A DNA stretch of 28,310 nucleotides from Cruorifilaria tuberocauda (lineage: Eukaryota > Nematoda > Chromadorea > Rhabditida > Onchocercidae), in assembly GCA_013365365.1 (NCBI GenBank), contig JABVXU010000652.1, positions 1 to 28,310 on the forward strand, given 5' to 3'. A program made the translations under genes and the position numbers. The notes beneath the pieces were generated by a model that saw nothing but the letters and a program-made list of their open reading frames with translations, was not told where the DNA came from and searched no databases. Of this stretch, positions 9,807 through 22,500 are shown in pieces. How positions within the stretch are numbered: position 1 is the stretch's first letter; each line of letters opens with the position of its first letter.

Positions 9807-12800
9807 TCTTTGTGAATGAAACTAACGATATAGGGAGAAGTCATACAATCATTGTCATACGTAATTGGCAGTGAGCGAAGAACTGCTTAGATATATCAGA
9901 TGAAGTTGCTGATATCATGGATAATCAAACCATTGGGGGTACTGTTACGTGAAAGGAACAGAATGACCTCACTGTAATGTTAAAAAAGCTGATAACAATA
10001 TTATTTTCTTACAACAGTTAGATCAATGTTAGCCACATTGAAAAGAACAGTTTTTTTGGTATAAACGTCAATTGCTCCAAATTACTCTCACAGAGTGTCC
10101 TCGAGATTTCCTACAAATATGCATGAATCATTTTGTTTATCTGATACAGTTTGAAATAATAACGCACATTTCAAGGGATAAATTAAACCTATATTAGCAG
10201 CCGTTTCATTTTTTCAACTTGATCGATGTCTAATACTAATACATTATTTACCTGAAATATACCGAATGGCACTTAAAGTTTATTAAATTTGCTTCTCTTT
10301 CAACTGACTTTAACTGAATGTTAATTTTTGATATTTTGCAGAATTACCACATCAAAACGTTATTCTTCTCTCGTTTTTGTATCATTTTCAACAAATATTT
10401 CATTTTAGTAAAATTTCTGGTTATCATCGTTATTTCTTTTTGATTAAAGTACTAATCATTTTCAATGAAAATGGCAAAAGAAAAAAAATGAAATCCGGAA
10501 ACTTCCTGCTAAACATCAAATAAAATGATAAATGTTTAGATAACTCGCAATTATTAACAGGAATTTGTAATAAATTTTAAACACAGGAAATCGCTTTCGT
10601 AGTACCATCAATAGAATTGCTGAGTTTCCTTTGTCTTTAAGTCAATTCAACAAATACACAATCAATAAAATAGTATCACTAATTAATATCACAATTTCTT
10701 ACTCATATGGAGCAAAATAAAATCTCTTAATTATGGAAGTATTAATTGTAAAAGCTATCGATATGATAAAGTAATCTCATCGATTGATATTAATTGCATT
10801 ATTCTACGACGAATTATAGAGCTAGCAAAATGTTCTAATCAAATTACTAAATTATGCTCATTTAGAATAATGAAACTGTATGTATCTTATAGTCAAATAT
10901 TTGTCAAAACTTCTCAACAATCTCATGCTTTCAAGCAAGTAAACCATGAAGTAACAAGGATTATAAGTACAGCAATTTTTTAAATTAGCAATTAATAATG
11001 ATAGTACAGTCAAAGGAATGTACCACTTAAAATTTTTATTTTATGCATTTCTTTGGCAGAATTTCAAAGCGTCTTTTGTAATGGTATGAGTTAACCGAAC
11101 AGATAGATCCTATGATCAGTTGATTTCAGTCATATCGCTCAACGATTGATGAAATTTGACCAAGCAGCGTAATTAATTATAATTAATTCTAGCGATTACA
11201 TTAATTGAGTACATTTTTTTTATTTGGTTAAGTACATTATTTGATTTGAATTTCAGTCCATTAAATTTTTACTTTTCATGTTTCCATCCTTCCCTTCCTT
11301 CTTCTACTGAAGTAACCATTCAAACGATTTGTCATACTTCCGATAAATTAATAAAATTCTAAAATTCCACTTTGCAATGCTAAGCTAAGCATTTAAATGA
11401 AGTTAGCTAGGCTGTTAAACAATTGATCAAGTCAGTGGTACTGTTACTTGACAATTTCCGAATACTCTTTTACTAGTCTAAACACAAGTAGTGTTATGTT
11501 GGTTTTGTATCAATCATAAGAACACCAAAATATATAATCTCTGAATCATCATTATTTCTTCTCTTATCGTTGTTACCATCATTTGAAGTTTATCAAAATT
11601 CATAACCCTGGTAGGATTTGTATTCAAAAATCAGTCATTTATAATTTTCAATTTGAATTTAGTCATTCGTTTGGTCAGATATTGATTCCCTTTCAATCAA
11701 AATCAAAAATCAATCAAAAATCGATCCATTTCCATTTCGCTAATTAAAGCATTGATAAATTGAACAACAATATGCATTTGATCATAAAATTTCAATGCTT
11801 TTTTTCCTTGCGTTCCTCTCATCCTTAAATTCACTGTTAACTTAATATTAACCTTTTCAAAATGTGATCTTTACCAAATTTTTACATTTTCGAAAAAATA
11901 TAAAAATAGTTTGAATACTGCAAAATAAGTATTTATTGTCTAAAGTATTGCTTTAAGTTTATTTAAAATATTGCTTTTTAAAAAAGAATTAAATGAAATT
12001 ATTGAAATGAAAGAAAGAAATATGACATTTATTGAAATTTAAACGCTTTTTCAACAATAAGATGAAATGGAAACGTCGTGGAAAGTAGAAAAGACAGATG
12101 TGATAAAGTGTTTTCAAATAAATTTAAACAAAAGAAATCATTCAAGAACTTATAATAAGTAGCAATCACAGACCATTAATTTGTTAAATAGAACATTGAA
12201 AATCTCTTTGCAATCAAAAAAGGTTCGAAAGGTTCAAATACTGTTTTCACTATCAACAATTAAAATATCAACAGAATGCTTTATAAGGATTTGAGTAGAC
12301 GAAATTAATCGATTGAATGTTATTGAATGAATTAATGGAAGATAGGAAAAATTAAGTTGTGGAAGAACATTTAAAACAGAAAAGTTTTTTAACCTTCAAC
12401 TTGAAATTTGTATAATTTCAATTTGATGGCTTCTGACAGCGAAGAGCAGAATATGGCTGTAGAAATTAATGATAATGATTAATAAAACTGGTTATTAGAA
12501 TAGAGACAATACTTGAGTAGCTGGTAGTGATGAAATGAAGTAACATTAAGAAAAGAAAACCCGTGAAATTTGGCAGGGAGCTTACGAGGAGTATACAAGT
12601 AAAGTAGCGTTGCATGATAATACTAGTACCGTGAATTACGTGAAAGTGATTCATAAATATTATTCGTATACATATACTTGCAAAAATTAATTGTTAAAAA
12701 GGCTTGAAATCTGCAATCCAAGGCAAAAGAAAGCGTTGAATGAAATGAAGTAAATGGAAGTTGTATTGTTGGAAAATATTGTTTGAGAGAATCTCTTCAA

Positions 12801-13342
12801 ATAACTTTTACAATCGATCATACTTTTTATTTTGCCTTCATTTCTTGAGACTAAACTTACCATTCCGGAATTAATGGCTAAGACGCACAAACACAATTTT
12901 CGAGTAAGAAACGAAATAAGTTATGGATGATAACAGGAATGCATGGTACAAACAGGCACCGGAAAAGTTAATCTTAACTGATTAACATCCAGTTTTCCGA
13001 AAAATATAAGACTAAATACAAAACACATAGCAGAATTCAAATTTCCAATCTAACATGATCGCAAAAGCAAACTGGGCCTGCTTAGGCCTCCTCAATATTT
13101 CTACATGTTGAAAAATATATCGGTAAAATTTGGACAATAACATAAAGAAATATATAATTCAATAAATTTAACCAGTGATGAGCAAAATGACAAATATATT
13201 ACGCGAAAAAAGTTCAATGATTATAAATGCAACAATAATAAATCATAATTTGATAAAATTTAGACGAATCAAAAAAATAGTATAACTTTGAAATTAGGAA
13301 AGGAAGCTTTGACTCCTTAATTCGTTATGAAAGATTTCAATT
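9807..13342. other. AT-rich stretch between a small gene and the unc-53 3' end
   Basis: No gene is supported. The unc-53 3' UTR probably occupies the right end. A GC hairpin, GGCCT GCTT AGGCC (13075-13088), lies about 255 nt past the unc-53 stop. An 18-codon acidic frame at 12425-12481 (+; MASDSEEQNMAVEINDND) followed directly by AATAAA was noted but not accepted as a gene. Confidence 0.5.
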
Positions 13343-13569
13343 TTATTGTACCACTTCTTGCTGCGAATTGGCATTATTGGCTTGGATTCGGATCAGTGCC
13401 TCCAGTGGATCAAACTGAGTATTGTTTGATTGACTCGATATCGTTTCCTTGATCGGAGACAATCGTTGAAGGACTTGTTCCGCAGCAGGTCCTTCTAGCC
13501 AAGGCCACTGTTCACAAATAAAATCAGTTGGATCTTCGAAACTACCACATCGTCCAAGCACTTTTACAC
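13343..13569 (-). CDS. unc-53: unc-53 last exon, C-terminus and stop
   Basis: Acceptor AATTTTGCAG|GT, then VKVLGRCGSFEDPTDFICEQ, WPWLEGPAAEQVLQRLSPIK, a Ser/Asn/Gln stretch and ...NSQQEVVQ followed by TAA (13343-13345). FEDP..F....WPW is the conserved NAV end; the tail beyond it is divergent. AATAAA overlaps the stop codon (GTACAATAAAATTG), an unusually early poly(A) hexamer. Confidence 0.94.
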
Positions 13570-16500
13570 CTGCAAAATTTAAAGCGAAAGATTGGTAAAA
13601 TTGAAGTCCGAAGATAAGGATTAAAGAAATTAATTAGACCTGAATAATATTTAATTTCAAAATTTGTTTTCCATGTCAAGTAACTAATTCTAAGCTCATG
13701 TTAAACTGAGATTTAAACATTTCGTATCGATTTGAACATATAAACAAATGCAGTGCATTGAAAGCAAACGAAAGAATAGAACTCGTGATAAGATGAGGAA
13801 GCGTTATCCTAGATTGAAACCGGTCCCTTCTAATTATTGATTTAACCCCTAAATGCAATCATGAAATGAAAGTAGTATCTTATTTCACCGGATCAGTATG
13901 ATAGAAATAAACAATAGTAACCTTCTTTAGCTACTTTGATCATATATGGAATTATCATTTGATTCCATAATTTGATAAACCATTCACGTGATTGCATAAC
14001 ATTTAATGGACATTGGAGGAATAGACGTGGTCCTATTGTTACATCCCGGGAATTCGCTTTCTCAATGAACTAGAATTTGTTTTTGTCATTTTCATCTTCT
14101 TTCATAAATAAATATTTCGAGCAAAAAACAAAGAATTTCATTTTATTATTATTATTCTTGCTCTTATATTTATTTTACTGTCCATAAATATTAAAAATTC
14201 AAGCACTTAAATACTTAAAAAAACATTGAAATTTAAATATGACATAAACATGTTTATGAACTAAATATTACTATCAAATTTACTGACCGAATTTACTGAT
14301 GATAAAACTCTTGGTAAGAATTCAACAACCCGGAATATTTCTGGTGATGATCGTTCATCACCACCAAATTCTCTCTCTAGAATACGACGTCGTAAAAATC
14401 TTCCCATATAACCACGTATTGCATCCATATTATTGGGCAATAAAAACATTCGGAAATTGTGTTGAATCTGAAGAATCTGATTGAAAGGAAGTGTAGTGAT
14501 ATCTTCTCATGCAATAAATGATATTAAATGATAAGCCTTTAATTATGTAGCGAGAGGATTACTCTCTTCCTTTTTGTCGCAAAAAAAGAAGGAAAAGTCA
14601 CCTCCAATTCGGGTAATTGTGATGCTCGATTTACGGTACAGATAATGTATGGTCCTTCTTTCGGCGGTGTATCGACGGTACCGAAAGATGAACTGAGAAA
14701 AGCGATACGGTGTCGTTGAATGTTATCCAGTAAGATGATTACGGGTTTCGTCGAACGCAACAGTGTTTCTAATTGTTTTTGTACCTAAATTAATCAAGAA
14801 CTAAAATTAAACAAAAATAAATCTGAATCTTCAAATAAATTTAACTAATTTAAATTTTTAAAAATACATTCTTCCGGTTGATTAACAACTTTTCTGGTTC
14901 TAATCTGATCCGGTTCTTACAAACATATTTGTACGAAAAATTAAAAATGGACAGGGAAACTTCATTAATGTACTATGCTAACCTGTACCATATTCCGATC
15001 ATTATCATCATCACCAATTTTAATATCAGCAATAGTACTCTGCAATGTTCCACCAACTTTGATGCATATATACTGAGCTAATAAACGCGCCAGATTTGAT
15101 TTTCCAATTCCGGTAGCACCGAAAAGTACCAAACGGCGATTTTGCATCAAGGCTTTCAGTAAAAGTTCAACAGTGGATCGTGGAAATAAACAGTCCATCA
15201 CAAGACCATCAACACTACGTTGTGTTACACCTGCAACAAATCCGAAATCCTCAATTCATCTTCTCTTCGAAATTCACAGAAAAAATATGCCACTATATAC
15301 AGGGCAAATGACGGTGACAGTATAGCAACAGTAACAAGAAAACAAGAATACGATATTCTACTAGTATTGTAATAAAAAGCAGAAACAACATACTGTATGT
15401 ACAAAAATATAAATAATGTGTGAATTATATTTACCTTTCAAATAAATACGAATGTCATGACTGTATGTGAGTACATCAGCTGGTATGGGTGATGGAGCGG
15501 AATTGGTTTCTATATCTCGAATAAAGTCGCCAAATTCATATCCAATTATTGATTCTTGGCTATTTAATTCTAAAGCACGACATGAATCGATTTTTGCCAT
15601 GTAATCCTGAAAGCTTATAAATTAGCAAAAACAGAGTCATAAAGTCAAGCAAATAACAATTGAACTTCGTCATTCGAGTATACAGCAATATTTCAAATGA
15701 TATGACTATGTTAATCGAAGTATAGTTTGCAGTGATTTTAAAATAAATTTTTAGAATTTAGATCTTGCATAAAAGATGAGAATTAAATGCCTCACTAACA
15801 TCGAAAAGTTTGAAAAGCTGAGCATCGAAATTTTCCCAAGTGGTGGTCATAGACGGTAAAGGTATAAAGCCAATGGTCACTTCACCGGCTAACGAGCGTG
15901 GTCGTAATAAACCGCTAAAATCGACGCTTACTGTCACTTTCAAGCAACTTGATCCTCCTGAAATAATTATTAGATAAATGAGCAATCAAAAGCTCAGCCG
16001 AAATGACTAACTAAATATTGGAAGTATATAATAAAATCAGTGAATTCTTATTTTCCGTATCAAATGACGAACAAAAATTTTCGGTATCTAAGTACTTTAG
16101 CTAAGTATTTATATGACATACAGGTTTATAGTCATCAAATATAGTGATATGAAATCAACTAACAACATCACTGAGCTGGAAATTTCGTAAATTTGGATAG
16201 GATCAGGAGCACAGTTAAAATGACACTTGAAGCTTACTTGCAGTTAAACATCGTTCACTGTTTGATGGTATTTCATAGATAGGATCGTCATCCGGTAGAG
16301 TTGGGAGTGATTGCTGTGAACTGGTCCGACTTTCAGCTCTCATTCGTCTTTCCAACATTGTATAATTTTGCTTTAGAATCTTATTTTCATTCTGCAAAAA
16401 CAATCAATCAATTCTTTGGAATTTTCATTGAGAAATTCCTTTTCTCTCTCGTAATGCTAACAAGGTTCAAGTCTTTTCGGTTCCGGAAAATTGCTTCTAA

Positions 16501-19500
16501 TACTCCGATAGAGTATATCTAAAACTTACTTTCAATCGATTAATCGTTTCCTTGAGAATATCAACTTCACGTGCTTTATCAAGTGCATCTAAACGTATAT
16601 CAGTCAATGCCGAATCCTTGTCTTCCAGCTGCTTTTTAAGTTCCACTACCTGTGGTACCGTTTCCAGTTCGTCCAATCTGAAACTACGCACCTTAAATTA
16701 ACTTCCATTCAATCCGGAAAAAAAAATTCGTTATGCATAAAATCGCTGTTCATCTAAATTTCCGTAACAGTATAAGAAAAATCAACCTGCTAACGCTTCC
16801 TGAAATCGGTTTCAAATTCGATGATGAACCGGAAGTATGCATCGGTGAATGTTCCGCATCTGATACTGAACAACTCTTCGCTTTTTTGCTTTTAGTGAAT
16901 TTCGAAAATGAACTTCTTATCTAAAAATGGCGCTAATTTCAACTTAAAGATTGTTTTAACAAACAAAATATATTAAAGCTATAAACACGTGAGTCATCAC
17001 GGAACAAAAAATACAGCAGAACAACAACAACGTCAACACCACTCACATAAATACACATGCAACTAAACATAGGAAGAAATAAGGAATGCAAAACAATTAT
17101 TTGTCCTGAATATTCTACGGAGTTTATTATGGAATTTCAAAGCTTTCATGAAAATTTAGAAAAAATATGAGAACAGTTGAAAAGAAAAAGGATAACAATC
17201 ATCTAATTATACCAAATAATTAATTAACATTACCTGACAATCAACGCTTGCTGTCTGTATAAAATAATTGAGAAAATTATATTATTTAAGCATAATGAAA
17301 GTAATCAATTCTCAACTAATGGATCAAAAAACAACGTTCATTTCAAATGTAAGTACTACTTTGACTGTTTGCTTCTCTCTTCATATTCAGTTAATGATTT
17401 CTTGTAAATGTATTTGCATTTGCATTTTATGCATTGATTCGAACTGATAAATAAATATGACAAGATTACGGTACTTATCCGTGAAGTGTTAGCAAATTAA
17501 TAAGTCAATAACTGTAAATTTTTAAAATTTCACTTAAAAATTATAAAATTTTCATCGCGGAAAAATTTCTCTTTGCTACACTTACCCAACTTTTTTTGCC
17601 CTGTTTCCCGAAACTATTCAAGCTGCTTTTATCTGTTTTGCTTCCTTTACTTGAAGAACTCATTGATGATCGATGACTTGTAACACTTTCCAGTGATGGA
17701 TGTCTTAATAATTCACCTGCACCATCTTGCTAAAATAAAAAAGTAAACAAAAACTTATGGGAAATTTTTAAATTGGAGAAAAATTTGAGATTCCCCCTCT
17801 CTTCCTTTCTCTCTCTGTCTTCCATCTATTTCTCTTCCTTGCAAATTCTTGCAAAATTTTAATTTCAGACATAACCGATTGTGGCGATGAACTCTTCCGT
17901 TGCGTGATGGTTGCAATACCGGAAACATTAATACCAGCATTAATGCTCATCACGCGAAGCTGCTCAATTTCCGCACGCAATTTTAATACTTCATCCTTCT
18001 AAAATATATTTTTCTAATATTGATTAATTAATATTTAATAATTAACAAAACTTTAATTAATCTAAAATAATATTTAATTATGATATAATATAGCGAACAT
18101 AGAAATTTATACAAAAATGAGTAAATTTTATGATTTAACCAAAGATAAGTAAAAAGATTACAAATTCCTTCTCAAATACTTTTATTTACTATAACTTTCT
18201 ATAATTTTCTAACAAAATGACTCGTAAAAGCAATATTGCAATATGAAAAATTGCAAGAACTTTCGTAAATATTTTGATCAATCAATTATATCCTTATTTT
18301 CGATTATTCGATTTCATATTAAGAAACCATAGCAGATACCCCGAGATATCTCAAAAGGTTAAAAGGTAAGAATCAAAGTTGCCTTAAGTTGTGATTTATT
18401 TTGCAGATTTTCGACATGCTTTGCCATCAATTGTAGTTTAGATTCGAAAAGTTGAATGATATGATTGTAACCATCATGTTTTGCAGTTAATTTTGTTATC
18501 GTGCTTCGATATGCTTGCATTTCTCTATTAAGCTTTCGAATTTCTGCTTCATATTTTTCTTCCATCTGAATTAAATTTCAAAATTTATAGAATTTTTTAA
18601 AATATTGTTAATTTAAGGTTAATGAAAAAAATTACTTATTAGGGTGAAAGAAAATGAAGCAATGAAAATGAAAATTATGGCATATTAAATTTGGAAAATA
18701 TCAAACATTTCTTTTCTTTGTCAAAGACAGTGTTTAATATTCTGCAGCTGTAAAAACACTAATTTGTTACTGCAATAATTTAAAATTAAATAATTAATTA
18801 ATCTAATCATCTGGATAGATCATTCTTTCTATTTAATACGAAATAAAAATATGAAGCAATCAAGTTAATTTCTTTTTTCATCGAGCTCAAAGTTATTGGA
18901 TAGAAAGGAAAAGTAAATGTTGGATGCGTTAAATCATTCAAAACATTAATCGAACAAAATATATGTACCGATGAATATAACGAATTTGAGGAAGATGTAA
19001 GAGAAAGTTGTGAATCGTTTGCTTCAGCTGCGGAACCACTTGGTGATAATTTCGATGTTGCGGAAAGATAGCCAGATTCCGCATAACGAGATGTTTTCAT
19101 TTGTGGTGTCCTGAATTCTACCTCTATTTTCCGTAAATTTAGCGGGAAAAAAGGAAAGAAAAATATTGAAAATGAATTAGCAATGACTAAATTAGTATTG
19201 CCACTTATCGTTTATCATAAATATTTTATAATAAATATTATCACAAATATTTTTATCTCTATATTTGTGATTTTATTGAAATTTGGTGCTTAACTTTTAA
19301 CTAATTTTACTATTAATCATCGCTATAAAGCGAAATGAAATTCATTAGACAAATGAAATTTCGATATTCTTTTTCCTCTTCCTCATCATTATCAGCAACT
19401 TTTTCGTTTTGCTTTTAATATTTTAACAGATGAAAAAAAAAAACGATATACCTTATGCCATCATCGGAAAGTTTGTGAAGTTGAAGATTTGCATCGCGAT

Positions 19501-22500
19501 GAGTATAATTTGCATATGCATTTTCCATTTGAGATTTACGACTTGATAATGAACTTCCTAAAACTTTTTTGATTTTAAGAGAAAGGAAGTATCTTTCAAA
19601 ACTTGAAAAACAGAGATTTTAAATTTCAAATGGAGGATTTTATAATTTACAATTGAAGATTTAAAACAGCAGCGCAGCTTGAAGCAATTAATTCACTGAA
19701 TATATAACATTTCGGGTTGTTTTAAATTTAAATTAGATATTCTTGGAATATGCATTATATTGAATTAGTCATAATTAATTAGAGCAGAATAAGCTAAGAA
19801 AAATCTCCCATTTATTTGTATTTTATCAACTTAGAGTAATTGCAATAATGAAACTATTTGAAATAAGCAGAAGCATGGGAGAAGGAAGCGGAAACAAGCG
19901 CGAACAAACGTGATTACGTATCGTCTTGACCTATTCCACGTATGTTTGGAACTTTGTTGTGGATGCAAATAGTCAAAGTAACATGCGTTAGATTGAAATT
20001 GAATCAAAAGAATTAATGTCTAAGAAAGCGCAGTAAGAGTCATAACAGACGACATCGAAGGCTAAATTAAAGTAAAAGAGAGCAGAATTATGAAAGAATT
20101 GCTAGTTGCTTCTCATAAGAAAAACAAAAAGAATATTGTTTAGAAGTAGGGAAGAAGACTTAGCCGCTTAAGGATTGGATTTTGATAAATAGAAACTTAA
20201 CGAATTATAGATTCCTCACTATTAACGTGTCCGTTAGGGCGGCTGAAGCGATGGAAGTTAAAATGATATGACATAATATTCATACGGATGACAGCAATTT
20301 GAAAATGATCGGATAAATTTATAAAAATGTCAGGTAATTAGTGCATTATTATCTGATGACCAGTAAAGAGACTAGATGATTGAATTATCAAGGGCCATTG
20401 ATGACTCAAACATCTGCTCTCGGCCGGTCATCCACTGACAGTGACCTGATGAAAGTGTCATCAGGTGAGTAAACAAATTTCATCTGAGTGAACTATATGT
20501 CAGATAATGTCGGTCATCTGCAATGACCTTCATATAACCGATCGGTCGTATCTAACGATGATATTAACGAAGCTGAAATAATCACAAAAAAAAACACAAA
20601 TGACAATGATAATGATAATATTTTATAGTTATACTGATAAGAATATTGATAATATAGATTTACAACCACCTGTACGTCTACTCCCGGGATTTCTTTCAAT
20701 CGTTGGAATTTGTGCCGCAATACTAAGCGGTATATGCTTGACGACCATTTTTTGATTAGACATTAGAGGTGAACGGCTACCAATGCGGTAATTGGGTGTA
20801 CTATCAGGTGTTAAAGGTTGTGAACTACCACCACTTGAATCTGAACCATTACCAGCAACCAGAACCATGGATCGTGACATTCCAGCTGAGGAAAGCGAAG
20901 CGGTTCGCCTAGCTATAAAGTAGCAAGCAGAAAAAATGAATGATGGCAATATTTAAAGAATAACTATTATGTAAATTAAATGCACAACAAAGGGTCAGTT
21001 TAGACTACTAATTACTCGGGTCATTTTAGAGGATACAGCATATATGTGGTGCTTATAAGTGGATGAGAAGTATCCAACCGTTAAATCAATATCACGCTTC
21101 AAGCTTCCGTAATGCTTTTCCTGCTTGATTCTGCTAATTAAGCAACATTCCTGTCAAAGAAAAAAAAATTGATCAAACTTTAATGATCAAATGAACAGCT
21201 ACTGTAAATGAGCATTTGAAAAACTTTACCATAAAGCTTAAGCATAACGACTATTAGTTAATTAATTCAGAAAAAAAGGAAAGAGATAAAGATTCATACG
21301 CTAATGTTTCATTCACAGCCACAACCAATAAAAAATTTTAACTTTAAGCAATCCTCAAAAAGCTGAAAAAAGCAGGAAGAGCAAATTTTGCTTAAAAGTA
21401 GAAAATAAAAGACATGCAAAATGATGATGATCATGCAAAATTAGTATTAATTACTTGAAAATTAAATAAATTTCTCGATAAATTAAATAAATATCAAATT
21501 TTATTATACAAAATTCAAAAACTAATAAAAATAACGATAACTTTGGGACATAATTTGTTCTTACTTCAAAATGCACTATTATTATGAATATATTACAATA
21601 AATATTACGATAAAATTGATTATGTTCGAAGTGATCAGTTAAAGTCAACTGATCACTAAGTTTTCGCTCCCTGTTTGTTGATGAACTAATTCATGAAAAA
21701 AAAAACTGCCTCCATTTATAAGTTTTCTAGGAAAAACGAAAAGTATTGACAGTCTTGCTTCAGGACGAATATGCGAGGATTAGTAATTTGAGTTAATAAT
21801 TTGAACTTAAATAATCGATATTTTGAAGACTATTTCATTTATCAAAAAATGATTTTGTGTTCATTTTTGTTCTGATTATCTTTTTAATGAGAAATAATCG
21901 AATTTCATTATAAAAATAATTTAAAATTCAGTGTTTGGTAAAGTGACATCATAAATAGAAAAAAGCAAAATGAATAAATGATGACAAATATACATGAGAT
22001 GGCCTTGAACTTTGAACGGCTTAAAAAAGAGGAGAAACAAACCAGCAACACTGTGACGGTTGGCCAAGGTATGCTCCATATTTTGCTGGGCTAAAGTGAA
22101 CTGATGGCGATTTGAGGCGACATGTCGAGGACTTACCATCGCCAAAGTGGCGGCAGATGTTTCCTGCCCCACTGCTGCTAACCTGAAATTAATTATTTCC
22201 GTTCATTAAGAATTATCCGGAATTAACAGACTTCCATTTATTTCACCCATCTTCTCGCTTCTTTTCCCATAATTTCCTATTACTTTTCTCTTCCTCTCTT
22301 GCAATTTCCGATAGCTTTTCTTCAACATTCACTGATCCGGATTGCCCCAATTATGGAACCAAAGAAGTAATTTTCCAGAAAAATGTTGACAGATATCAAT
22401 TATGAAATTATTTCATTTTAGTTTAAACAAGCTCAACCTTTTCCTTATTTGGTTCTATTTATTACCAATAGAATTAATTTTTTCAAACTAAAGAAAAATA

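Noticed and set aside
12425..12481. 18-codon acidic ORF followed by AATAAA
   Set aside because: Too short, no splice partners, and AATAAA is common in AT-rich DNA.
16733..16924. 63-codon plus-strand frame
   Set aside because: It is the antisense shadow of the unc-53 IRSSFSKF exon.
21921..22042. Continuation of the unc-53 frame past GCTG|GTTTGT
   Set aside because: It becomes Phe/Leu/Ile-rich intron translation; the GTTTGT donor joins in phase to the next conserved exon.
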